Assembly (NCBI RefSeq): GCF_013697775.1
Contig: NZ_JACCWG010000239.1
Location: 1 to 51,583, forward strand
DNA from: Ramlibacter sp.
GTDB taxonomy: Bacteria > Pseudomonadota > Gammaproteobacteria > Burkholderiales > Burkholderiaceae_C
Length of the DNA: 51,583 nt
Reading direction: 5' to 3'
The translations under genes and the position numbers were made by a program. Shown here piece by piece: positions 19,601 through 26,862 of this stretch. The notes under the pieces were generated by a model. That model did no database searches. It was not told the origin of the DNA and worked only from the letters and a program-made list of their open reading frames with translations. How positions within the stretch are numbered: the stretch's first letter is position 1; every line of letters starts with the position of its first letter.

Positions 19601-19846
19601 CGTGCGCTCCAGCTTGTCGGTGACCTGCTCGGCCACCTGCTGCGCCGTGGCACCGGGCCAGTAGGTGCGGATCACCATGGCGCGGAAGGTGAATGGCGGG
19701 TCCTCGTCCTGGCCCAGCTGGAAGTAGGCCGCGACGCCCAGCACCATCAGCACCACCATCAGGTAGCGCGTGAGCGCCGGGTGTTCCAGTGCCCAGCGCG
19801 AGAGGTTGAAGCGCTGGCTCTCTTGGGTTGCGTGTCCGTCCTGCAT
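16649..19846 (-). CDS. RND efflux permease (AcrB/MexB-like)
   Basis: Inner-membrane proton-driven pump subunit of 1065 residues with 12 expected membrane helices and two large periplasmic loops. The proton-relay aspartate pair is visible in GLLVDDAIIAVEMM. The first helix is followed by DEDPPFTFRAMVIRTYWPGA, typical of the hydrophobe/amphiphile efflux subfamily (MexK/TriC-like). It begins 7 bp after the adaptor stop, so the two are one operon. No outer-membrane channel gene is present, so a shared TolC/OprM-type channel elsewhere is assumed. The substrate is unknown. Confidence 0.93.
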   Translation of the reverse strand: MQDGHATQESQRFNLSRWALEHPALTRYLMVVLMVLGVAAYFQLGQDEDPPFTFRAMVIRTYWPGATAQQVAEQVTDKLERTLQEVPYSDIIRSYSKPGESLITFQIKDSSKPGDVPNVWYTVRKKIGDIRATLPQGVQGPFYNDEFGDVYGVIYALQADAGFNYAELKTFADDVRQQLLRVPDVAKVELFGVQDEKLYVEISQKRLSQLGLDLTQVLAQLGQQNAVESAGAVQTPLDVVQVRVGGQFEALDQLKAMPIRGSSGSQLRLGDIAEIKRGYVDPPLVKVHHQGREVIGLGVSMAKGGDIIRLGKALKANSSRIEDGLPAGIRLVQLQDQPRSVASSVNEFVRTLIEAVAIVLAVSFLALGLHKRPDAGSLPLWRRWYVDMRPGLVVGITIPLVLAVTFLAMNYWGIGLHKISLGSLIIALGLLVDDAIIAVEMMVRKMEEGYDKVRAATFAYEVTAMPMLTGTLITAAGFLPIGMARSTVGEYTYAIFAVTVIALVLSWFVSVYFVPYLGTLLLKAKPHAPVHAGSAEVHEHFDTPFYRRFRRAVDWCVEHRWITIGATLLTFALGIVGMGKVQQQFFPDSSRPEIMVDLWFPEGTSFAANEELTRRVEKRLMTQPGVSSVSTWIGSGAPRFYLPLNQVFPQTNVSQLIVLPQDLHAREALRGTLPALLAREFPEARGRLTLLPNGPPVPYPVMFRVVGTDPAVLRDYADQVKAAMRANPNTRGVNDNWNESVKVLRLEVDQAKARALGVTSQSIAQASKTILSGTTVGQYREGDKLIDIVLRQPLDERNAITDIGNAYLPTASGKSIPLTQIAKPTFAWEPGVMWREGRSYAITTQADVIEGLQGATVTAELQPKLDALAAKWQPGYRLEVAGAVEESGKGSSSISAGIPVMLFIVFTLLMLQLHSFSRALLVFITGPLGIAGVAGALLLLNRPFGFVALLGVIALMGMIQRNSVILIDQIEQDRARGVPAWTAIVESAVRRLRPIVLTAAAAVLAMIPLSRSVFWGPMAVAIMGGLIVATVLTLLALPAMYAAWFRVKRPGEEQPAPPLLEAQPA

Positions 19847-19853
19847 GCCGGCC

Positions 19854-21038
19854 TCAGCGCGTGGCGGTGGGCACGGGCGCGGCCGCCGCGGTCCCCGGCG
19901 CCGGCTTGGGGGCGGCCGGGGCGGCGGCGCTCATGGCCGACGGGTCCTGCCAGATCGCGACCTTCTGGCCGGGCTGCAGCACATGCACGCCGGCCGACAC
20001 CACGGTCATGCCCGGCTGAAGGCCGGAGCTGATGACTGCCTCGTTGCCGTCGGCGGTGGTCACCTGCACCGGTTGCGACTTCAGCGTCATGGAGCCGCGG
20101 TCCACCACCCACACGGCCGTGCCCTTGCCTTCCTGGCGCAAGGCGCTGGTCGGCAGCTTGATCATCTGGGCCGAGAGCTCCGGGCGGCTCAGCACGGGCA
20201 GTACCGACACGGTGGCGCCCAGCGGCGGCTGCACGGCGGGATCGAGCGACACCTTGACGGCATAGGTGCGGGTCACCGGATCGGCGCTGGCCGCGACTTC
20301 GCGCACCTTGCCGGGCACCGAGGTGCCGCTGGCCCAGGGCTTGACCATCACGGCCGCCCCGGGGCGCACGCCCGCCACCTTGTCCTCTGGCACCGAGAAC
20401 ACCACGTCGCGGGCGCCGTCCTGCGCAATCCGCACCACCGGCGTGCCGGCGGACACCACCTGGCCAGGCTCGGCTTCGATGGCGGTCACCACGCCCGAGA
20501 CGTCGGCCACCAGGTTGGTGTAGCGCGCCTGGTTGCCCTGCGAGGCGAACTGCGCCTGCGCCTGCTGCAGCTGCGCCTGCGCCGCCTTGAGGGTGGTTTC
20601 GCGGCGCTCGAGTTCGGCGCCGCTGATGAAATTCTGCTCGCGCAGGGCGGCGTAGCGCTTGAAGTCGCCGGCCGCCAGGTCGCGGTTGGTGCTGGCCGCG
20701 GCGACCTGTGCGCGCGCGGCGTCGGTGGCCAGCTTGTAGTCCTGCGGATCGAGCTGCGCGAGCACGTCGCCGGCCTTCACGTGCTGGCCCAGTTCGGCCT
20801 GGCGGCGAATCATCTTGCCCGCCACGCGAAAGCCCAGGCGCGATTCGACACGCGGCTTGACCTCCCCGGAAAACTCGTAACCCGACTGTGCGCTGGATGT
20901 GCCCACGTTGATCACCTTGACGGCACGCAGCGGCTCGGGCGGCGCCTCGGGCTTGGAGCACCCACCCAGGGTGATAGCTACCAATGCGAGCAGGCTGAGC
21001 GACAGCGGAAGTGCGGAGAATTTCTGATACGGCATCAT
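19854..21038 (-). CDS. RND efflux periplasmic adaptor lipoprotein
   Basis: Membrane-fusion protein of 394 residues linking the RND pump to an outer-membrane channel. The N-terminal signal ends in the lipobox LGGC (Cys27), so it should be lipid-anchored in the inner membrane. A lipoyl-like half-motif (AELGQHVKAGDVLAQLD), an alpha-helical hairpin rich in Ala/Gln and the second half (VSGVVTAIEAEPGQVVSAG) are seen in order. A proline/alanine-rich tail ends the protein. Two adjacent ATG codons (21038 and 21035) are possible starts and neither has a strong ribosome site. A TetR-type operator lies 35 bp upstream. Confidence 0.92.
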   Translation of the reverse strand: MMPYQKFSALPLSLSLLALVAITLGGCSKPEAPPEPLRAVKVINVGTSSAQSGYEFSGEVKPRVESRLGFRVAGKMIRRQAELGQHVKAGDVLAQLDPQDYKLATDAARAQVAAASTNRDLAAGDFKRYAALREQNFISGAELERRETTLKAAQAQLQQAQAQFASQGNQARYTNLVADVSGVVTAIEAEPGQVVSAGTPVVRIAQDGARDVVFSVPEDKVAGVRPGAAVMVKPWASGTSVPGKVREVAASADPVTRTYAVKVSLDPAVQPPLGATVSVLPVLSRPELSAQMIKLPTSALRQEGKGTAVWVVDRGSMTLKSQPVQVTTADGNEAVISSGLQPGMTVVSAGVHVLQPGQKVAIWQDPSAMSAAAPAAPKPAPGTAAAAPVPTATR

Positions 21039-21071
21039 GAAAGAGGTCAAAAGTTTCGCAAAATCAGGTGC

Positions 21072-21091
21072 TACTGACTGACTGGTTAGTA
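21072..21091. promoter_or_regulatory. TetR/AcrR-type operator candidate
   Basis: The sequence TACTGACTGACTGGTTAGTA is an imperfect dyad (TACTGAC...GGTTAGTA; half-site TACTrAC). It resembles operators of AcrR/TtgR-type repressors that sit in front of RND pump operons. It lies between the adaptor start and the divergent hpnC start. No tetR-like gene is adjacent. Confidence 0.55.
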
Positions 21092-21113
21092 ATCTAGGGG
21101 ATTTGGCCCAGCC

Positions 21114-21992
21114 GTGTCAAGCAACAATGCGCGGGTGACGACACCGCCCGACGGCCGGCCCCAACCGGTCGACCACTACGAAAATTTCCCGGTCGCCTCC
21201 TGGCTGTGCCCGGCGCGCCTGCGCCCGGCCGTGGCGGCGATCTACTGGTTCGCGCGCACGGCGGACGACATCGCGGACGAAGGCGACGCCACGCCGGCAC
21301 AGCGTCTCGCCGACCTTGCCGCCTACGAGAGTGCCCTGCGCAGTTGCATCGCCGGCACCGACGCTTTCGCGCGCTGGCCGCAGGTGTTCACGCCGCTTGA
21401 CAGGGTGCTGCGCGATTTCGCCCTGCCCTCCGGGCCGCTGTTCGACCTGCTGAGCGCCTTCACGCAGGACGTGCGCAAGACCGCCGCCGGCGCGCTGTAC
21501 CGCGACCGCGTCGAGCTGATCGACTACTGCCGCCGCTCCGCCGACCCGGTCGGGCGGCTGATGCTGCACCTGTACGGCGTCACCGACGCCCAGGCGCTGC
21601 AACGGTCGGACGCCATCTGCAGTGCGTTGCAGCTCATCAATTTTTGGCAGGACTTGAGCCTGGACATCCCGCGCGGCCGCTACTACTTGCCGGTGGACGA
21701 CCTGCGGCGCCACGGCATGGACCCGGCCGATCCCGCGCAGTGGGCCAGCCACCCGCAGGCGCCTGCGCTGGTCGCCCACGAAGTGGCATGGGCGCGCGAC
21801 CTGATGCACGCCGGCGCACCGCTGGTCCACCAGGTGCCAGGCCGCGCCGGCTGGGAATTGCGGCTGGTGGTGCAAGGCGGCCTGCGCATCCTGGACCGCA
21901 TCGCGGCCACAGGCTACGGCAGCTTCCATGTGCGGCCGAAGCTGCGGCGCCGGGATCTGGGCGCCATGGCATGGCGTGGCTTGCGAATGTGA
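21114..21992 (+). CDS. hpnC: Hydroxysqualene synthase HpnC
   Basis: A 292-residue squalene/phytoene-synthase-fold enzyme that turns presqualene diphosphate into hydroxysqualene. Typical features are VDHYENFPVASWL near the start, the first Asp-rich motif ARTADDIADE, and INFWQDLSLDIPRGRYYLP at the second. The start is uncertain: GTG 21114 and GTG 21135 are both open and neither has a good ribosome site. First of hpnC-hpnD-hpnE, which together make squalene for hopanoids; the cyclase shc is not in this window. Confidence 0.9.
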   Translation: MSSNNARVTTPPDGRPQPVDHYENFPVASWLCPARLRPAVAAIYWFARTADDIADEGDATPAQRLADLAAYESALRSCIAGTDAFARWPQVFTPLDRVLRDFALPSGPLFDLLSAFTQDVRKTAAGALYRDRVELIDYCRRSADPVGRLMLHLYGVTDAQALQRSDAICSALQLINFWQDLSLDIPRGRYYLPVDDLRRHGMDPADPAQWASHPQAPALVAHEVAWARDLMHAGAPLVHQVPGRAGWELRLVVQGGLRILDRIAATGYGSFHVRPKLRRRDLGAMAWRGLRM

Positions 21993-22005
21993 CAATCGCT
22001 GCCTC

Positions 22006-22845
22006 ATGACGCCAGAACAGTACGTGCAGGACAAGGCCGCGGCCTCGGGCAGCAGCTTCTACTACGCCTTCCTGTTCCTGCCGCCGCCGCGCCGCGCCGC
22101 CATCACCGCTTTCTACGCCTTCTGCCGCGAGGTGGACGACGTGGTGGACGAGGTCAGCGACCCCGGCATCGCCGACACCAAGCTGGCCTGGTGGCAGGCC
22201 GAGGTGGCGAAATCCTGCGCTGGCAATCCCACGCATCCGGTCATGCGCGCGCTGGTGCCGCACATGGCGCCCTTCGGGCTGCGGCAGGACCAGCTGCAGG
22301 CGGTGATCGAAGGCTGCCGCATGGACCTGCAGCAGACGCGCTACCTGGACTTCCCTGGCCTGAAACGCTATTGCCACCTGGTGGCCGGCGTGGTGGGCGA
22401 GGTGTCGGCGCGCATCTTCGGCCAGACGCAGGAAGCCACCACCGCCTACGCGCACACGCTGGGCCTGGCATTCCAGCTCACCAACATCATCCGCGACGTC
22501 GGCGAGGACGCGCGGCGCGGGCGCATCTACCTGCCGGTCAACGAGCTGCAGCAGTTCGAGGTGAAAGCCAATGAAGTCCTGCAGCGCCAGTATTCCGAAC
22601 GCTTCACCGCGCTGATGCGCTTTCAGGCGCAGCGCGCACATGCGTTGTACGACGAAGCGCTGGCGCTGCTGCCCGCCGAGGACCGGCGCGCGCAGAAGCC
22701 GGGGCTGATGATGGCCAGCATCTACCGCACCCTGCTGCGCGAGATCGAATCCGATGGCTTCCAGGTGCTGCACCAGCGCGTGAGCCTCACGCCGTTGCGC
22801 AAGTTCTGGCTGGCCTGGAAAATCCAGGCGCTCGGCCGCCTGTGA
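22006..22845 (+). CDS. hpnD: Presqualene diphosphate synthase HpnD
   Basis: A 279-residue enzyme that condenses two farnesyl diphosphates to presqualene diphosphate. The Asp-rich motifs are CREVDDVVDE and NIIRDVGEDARRGRIYLP, both intact for Mg-diphosphate binding. It starts 13 bp after hpnC, and its stop overlaps the GTG of hpnE. Confidence 0.93.
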   Translation: MTPEQYVQDKAAASGSSFYYAFLFLPPPRRAAITAFYAFCREVDDVVDEVSDPGIADTKLAWWQAEVAKSCAGNPTHPVMRALVPHMAPFGLRQDQLQAVIEGCRMDLQQTRYLDFPGLKRYCHLVAGVVGEVSARIFGQTQEATTAYAHTLGLAFQLTNIIRDVGEDARRGRIYLPVNELQQFEVKANEVLQRQYSERFTALMRFQAQRAHALYDEALALLPAEDRRAQKPGLMMASIYRTLLREIESDGFQVLHQRVSLTPLRKFWLAWKIQALGRL

Positions 22846-24140
22846 CGCGCCCTGCTATGCGCAAGGTGGCCGTGGTCGGCGGCGGCTGGGCCGGACTGGC
22901 CGCCGCTGTGCAATGCATCCGTGCGGGCCACCAAGTCACGCTGTTCGAAGCGTCGCGCACCCTGGGCGGCCGCGCGCGTAGCCTGGAGGTGGCGCTGCCC
23001 GACGGCACGACGGCAATGCTGGACAACGGCCAGCACATCCTGATCGGGGCCTACGTGCAGGCGCTGCGCCTGATGGAGGATGTCGGCGTCGACTTGCAGC
23101 AAGCTTTGCTGCGGCTGCCGCTCACGCTGCGCTTTCCCGACGGCACCGGCCTGCGGCTGCCCGCGTGGCCGGCGCCGCTGGACGCGCTGACCGGCATGCT
23201 GGGCGCGCGCGGCTGGGGCTGGCGCGACAAGCTGTCGCTGCTGCGGCATGCGGCCGGCTGGCAGTGCCGTGGCTTTGCGTGCGCGCCGGAACTCAGCGTC
23301 GCCGTGCTGTGCCGCGACCTTGCGCCGCGCGTCGTGCACGACCTGGTCGAGCCGCTGTGCGTCGCCGCGCTCAACACGCCGGCCGAACGCGCAAGCGCCC
23401 AGGTGTTCCTGCGCGTGTTGCGCGATTCGCTGTTCGGCGGCGGCCATGGCCAGTGGGCCGGCTCCAACCTGCTGCTGCCGCGCCGCGACCTGGGCCGGCT
23501 GTTCCCGGATGCCGCACGCGACTGGCTGCGGGCGCACGGCGCCGAGATCCGCATGGGCGCGCGCGTGCATGCGCTCATGCGCGATGGCGCGCAATGGCGC
23601 GTCGACGGCGAGCCGTTCGACGCGGTGCTGCTCGCCTGCCCGCCCTGGGAAGCCGCGCGCCTGGTGGAAGCCAGCGGCGCGCCCGCTGATGGCTGGCTCG
23701 CGCGCGTGCGCGCACTCGACTACGAACCCATCGCCACCGTGTACGCGATGGGCAGGCAAGCCCTGCCCTTGTCTTTGCCCTCTCCCATGCTGTCCCTGCG
23801 CAGTGATGCCCGGCGGCCGGCGCAGTTCGTGTTCGACCGCGGGCAGCTTGGCGGGCCAGCCGGCCTGCTGGCCTTCGTCGCCAGCGCCAGCCGCGGCAGC
23901 CTGGAAGAACTGCAGGACCAGATCGTCGCGCAGGCGGCAACGCTCGGCTGGCCGGTCACGCCGCTGCGCACGGTGGTGGAAAAGCGCGCCACCTTTGCCT
24001 GCACGCCCGGCCTGCTGCGGCCTGGCATTGCCGTCGCGCCGGGGCTGTGGGCCTGCGGCGATTACGTGGAAGGCCCTTATCCCGCGACGCTGGAAGGCGC
24101 GGTGCGCGGCGCCATCGAGGCTGCCGGCGCGCTCACCTGA
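22842..24140 (+). CDS. hpnE: Hydroxysqualene dehydroxylase HpnE
   Basis: A 432-residue FAD amine-oxidase-fold enzyme that reduces hydroxysqualene to squalene. The Rossmann motif [14 protein letters not shown] is at the N-terminus, followed by [11 protein letters not shown]; the C-terminal FAD contact [20 protein letters not shown] is typical. The GTG start overlaps the hpnD stop (GTGA); an ATG at 22857 is an alternative. The 3' end overlaps the convergent HAD gene by 8 bp. Confidence 0.92.
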   Translation: MTRPAMRKVAVVGGGWAGLAAAVQCIRAGHQVTLFEASRTLGGRARSLEVALPDGTTAMLDNGQHILIGAYVQALRLMEDVGVDLQQALLRLPLTLRFPDGTGLRLPAWPAPLDALTGMLGARGWGWRDKLSLLRHAAGWQCRGFACAPELSVAVLCRDLAPRVVHDLVEPLCVAALNTPAERASAQVFLRVLRDSLFGGGHGQWAGSNLLLPRRDLGRLFPDAARDWLRAHGAEIRMGARVHALMRDGAQWRVDGEPFDAVLLACPPWEAARLVEASGAPADGWLARVRALDYEPIATVYAMGRQALPLSLPSPMLSLRSDARRPAQFVFDRGQLGGPAGLLAFVASASRGSLEELQDQIVAQAATLGWPVTPLRTVVEKRATFACTPGLLRPGIAVAPGLWACGDYVEGPYPATLEGAVRGAIEAAGALT

Positions 24141-24825
24141 GCAGATCGCACAGCTCGCCCAGGTGGGCCACTGTGATGTGCGGCTGCAGTTCGTGCGGCC
24201 ACATCGTGTCCGAACGGTTCAGCCACACCGCCTGCATGCCCGCGTTCAGCGCGCCCAGCACGTCCAGCGTGGCGTCGTCGCCCACATGCAGCACGCTTTC
24301 GGGCGGCACGTCCACCGCGCCGGCGGCGGCGTGGAAGATGCGCGGATCGGGCTTGCCCACGCCGAACTCGCGCGCCGAGATGCTGGCCGCGAACAGCGGC
24401 GCCAGGCCGACCACCGCCAGGTCCGCGTTGCCGTTGGACACGCTCACCAGCGGAAAGCGCGCCGCCAGGAAATCCAGCGCGGGACCTGCGTCGTCGAACA
24501 GCGTCACGCGCTGGCGCTCAGCGAAGAACACGCGGAACGCCTCGTCGGCCAGCAGCGGGTCTTCGCCGGCGCGGTAGAGCGCCAGGCGGATCGATTCGCG
24601 CCGCAACGTGCTCAGGTCGTGCTTGAGTTCGGGACGCGAATCCGCCATGTGGTCGCGGATCTCGCGCAGGGCGCCGGGGCTGGAGAACAGCGCCGCGGCC
24701 ATCGGCGCGTTGTGGGTCAGCCAGCTGTGCAGGGCTTTTTCGGCGCGCTCGATGGTGGGCCAGATCGGCCACAGCGTGTCGTCCAGATCGAGGGAAATGG
24801 CCTTGATTTTGGCGACGTCGAGCAT
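24133..24825 (-). CDS. HAD-superfamily phosphatase
   Basis: A 230-residue cytoplasmic hydrolase with all four HAD motifs: DLDDTLW (nucleophile and acid/base Asp), SVSNGN, the lysine in [10 protein letters not shown], and HVGDDATLD. The cap insertion follows motif I, as in HAD-IA enzymes of the YjjG/GPH type. The exact phosphate ester is unknown. Its start lies 18 bp from the divergent hemH start, so the two promoters must overlap the neighbouring genes. Confidence 0.88.
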   Translation of the reverse strand: MLDVAKIKAISLDLDDTLWPIWPTIERAEKALHSWLTHNAPMAAALFSSPGALREIRDHMADSRPELKHDLSTLRRESIRLALYRAGEDPLLADEAFRVFFAERQRVTLFDDAGPALDFLAARFPLVSVSNGNADLAVVGLAPLFAASISAREFGVGKPDPRIFHAAAGAVDVPPESVLHVGDDATLDVLGALNAGMQAVWLNRSDTMWPHELQPHITVAHLGELCDLLR

Positions 24826-24843
24826 GACGGCGAGAATACTCCA

Positions 24844-25941
24844 ATGGCCTCGCCCTTCATGACGGAACCACCTTTCGCGCACGGCCAGCCGCCGCGCACC
24901 GCCCTCCTCCTGTGCAACCTTGGAACGCCCGACGCGCCCACGCCGGCGGCGGTGCGCCGCTACCTCGCTGAATTCCTGAGCGACCCGCGCGTGGTGGAGA
25001 TCCCGCGCGCGGTCTGGCTGCCGCTTCTGCACGGCGTGATCCTGCCGCGCCGCAGCGCGAAGTCGGCCGCCAAGTACGCGAGCATCTGGACGCCCGAGGG
25101 CTCGCCGCTGAGGATCTGGACCGAGCGCCAAGCCAAGCGGCTGCAAGGCTGGCTGGGCGAGCACGGCCACCGCGTGCAGGTGGCCTACGCCATGCGCTAC
25201 GGCAATCCCTCCATCGCCAGCCAGCTCGACGCGCTGAAGGCCGCCGGCGCCACGCGCGTGCTGGTGCTGCCTTGCTATCCGCAGTATTCGGGCACCACCA
25301 CGGCCAGCATCATCGACGCAGTGGGCGCGTGGACGGCACGCACGCGCAGCGTGCCAGAGCTGCGCTTCGTCAACCGCTACCACGACGACCGCGGCTACAT
25401 CGATGCGCTGGCCAAACGCATCGAGCGGCACTGGCGCGAGGAAGGCCGTGGCGAGCATCTGCTGATGAGCTTTCATGGCGTGCCCGAGCGCACGCTGCAC
25501 CTGGGCGACCCCTACCACTGCGAATGCCGCAAGACGGCGCGCCTGCTGGCGGGCAGGCTGAACCTGGCGGAAGGCGATTACAGCGTCACCTTCCAGTCGC
25601 GCTTCGGCCGTGCCAAATGGCTGGAGCCGTACACCGAACCGACCTTGCGCGAACTGGCGCGGCGCGGCGTCGAGCGCGTAGACGTGGCGTGCCCCGGCTT
25701 CACCGGCGACTGCCTGGAGACGCTGGAAGAGATCGCGCAGGAAGGCCGCGACGCTTTCCTCGCCTCGGGCGGCAAGGAGTTCCACTACATCCCGTGCCTG
25801 AACGACACCACGGAGTGGATCGGCGCGCTCGGCGGCATCGCGGAACAGCACCTGGCCGGCTGGCCAACGAAAGACGAGCCCGACAAGCAGAAGCTGGCGG
25901 CATCGCGCGAACGCGCGCTGGCACTCGGCGCAAAGGCCTAG
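24844..25941 (+). CDS. hemH: Ferrochelatase
   Basis: Final haem-biosynthesis enzyme, inserting Fe(II) into protoporphyrin IX; 365 residues. Family motifs: [21 protein letters not shown] at the N-terminus, [14 protein letters not shown], the metal/proton His in [12 protein letters not shown], and [15 protein letters not shown]. Either ATG 24844 or ATG 24859 may start translation; neither has a clear ribosome site. A hairpin GCGCA-AGC-TGCGC follows the stop. Confidence 0.95.
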   Translation: MASPFMTEPPFAHGQPPRTALLLCNLGTPDAPTPAAVRRYLAEFLSDPRVVEIPRAVWLPLLHGVILPRRSAKSAAKYASIWTPEGSPLRIWTERQAKRLQGWLGEHGHRVQVAYAMRYGNPSIASQLDALKAAGATRVLVLPCYPQYSGTTTASIIDAVGAWTARTRSVPELRFVNRYHDDRGYIDALAKRIERHWREEGRGEHLLMSFHGVPERTLHLGDPYHCECRKTARLLAGRLNLAEGDYSVTFQSRFGRAKWLEPYTEPTLRELARRGVERVDVACPGFTGDCLETLEEIAQEGRDAFLASGGKEFHYIPCLNDTTEWIGALGGIAEQHLAGWPTKDEPDKQKLAASRERALALGAKA

Positions 25942-25963
25942 CGCAAGCTGCGCCCAGCCCAGC

Positions 25964-26848
25964 TCAGGCCGCTGCCAGCATCTGCTGGTGCCGGTCGATG
26001 AACGACGTCACCAGGTCCAGCTGCGCCGGCACGTTCAGCGCCGGCGCGTGCCCGCAGCCGGGCACTTCCACCACGCGCAGCAGGCCCAGGGTGCCCGGGC
26101 CGCGGCGCTGCATCTCCTCGGTGGCATCGGGCAGCACCAGGTCGGACTCGGCGCCGCGCAGCACCAGCACCGGAATGCGCAGCCGGTCGTAGTGCTCCCA
26201 CAGGTCGTAATCGTTCGGGTGGTCGGTGAACTGCCGCACCATCGCCGGGTCGTAGTGCGGCGTCACGCGCCCATCGGGCAGGCGGCGCGCCGAGGTTTCG
26301 GCCAGGCGCCGCCACTGCGCGTCCGTCAACAGGCCGAACGGCTTGTAGACCTGCCGGAAGAAGGCTTCCAGCTGCGCCATGGTGTCGAAGGCCGGCGGAT
26401 TGCCGGCATAGGCGCGGATGCGCTCCACCGCCGGCGCCGACAGGCGCGGCGCGTTGTCGTTCATCACCAGGCTGGCGATGCGGTCCTTCATGCCCGGCTC
26501 ATGGATGCCGGCCGCGCACACCTCGCCGATGGCGCCGCCCATCGAGGTGCCGACCCAGTGCGCGCGCGCGATGCCGAGCCGGTCGAACAGCGCCGCGGCG
26601 GTGCGCGCGTAGAACGCCAGCGTGTACTCGTTGCCCGGGTCGGGGCTCCACTGGCTGAAGCCGCGGCCGATGGTGTCGGGGCAGATCACGCGGTAGCGGC
26701 CGCTCAGATGGTCGGCCAGTTCGTCCATGTCGCGGCCGGTGCGCGCGAGTCCATGCCAGGCGATCACCACCGGCGCGTTCGGCGAGCCCCACTCCGTGTA
26801 GTGCATCTCGCGCCCCGCGCAGGTGACGTAGTTGGAGGTGAATGGCAT
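25964..26848 (-). CDS. Alpha/beta hydrolase, last gene of the PHB operon
   Basis: A 294-residue cytoplasmic esterase-like protein with no signal peptide. It has the oxyanion strand VVIAWHGLARTGRD, the nucleophile elbow GTSMGG, an acid in LVLRGAESDLVLP and a terminal catalytic His in VPGCGHAPAL. It begins 14 bp after the 3-hydroxybutyrate-oligomer hydrolase. Position suggests it cleaves short 3-hydroxybutyrate esters imported by the transporter, but its sequence alone would only say general carboxylesterase or lactonase. Confidence 0.85.
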   Translation of the reverse strand: MPFTSNYVTCAGREMHYTEWGSPNAPVVIAWHGLARTGRDMDELADHLSGRYRVICPDTIGRGFSQWSPDPGNEYTLAFYARTAAALFDRLGIARAHWVGTSMGGAIGEVCAAGIHEPGMKDRIASLVMNDNAPRLSAPAVERIRAYAGNPPAFDTMAQLEAFFRQVYKPFGLLTDAQWRRLAETSARRLPDGRVTPHYDPAMVRQFTDHPNDYDLWEHYDRLRIPVLVLRGAESDLVLPDATEEMQRRGPGTLGLLRVVEVPGCGHAPALNVPAQLDLVTSFIDRHQQMLAAA

Positions 26849-26862
26849 GGACACTTCGCTCG

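Noticed and set aside
16685-20032. An 1115-codon open frame antisense to the RND permease
   Set aside because: Same shadow effect; Arg/His/Gln-rich low-complexity translation without domains.
24133-25851. A long minus-strand fusion of the HAD protein with upstream sequence across hemH
   Set aside because: The extra N-terminal part is the complement of hemH; the HAD domain begins cleanly at the ATG at 24825.
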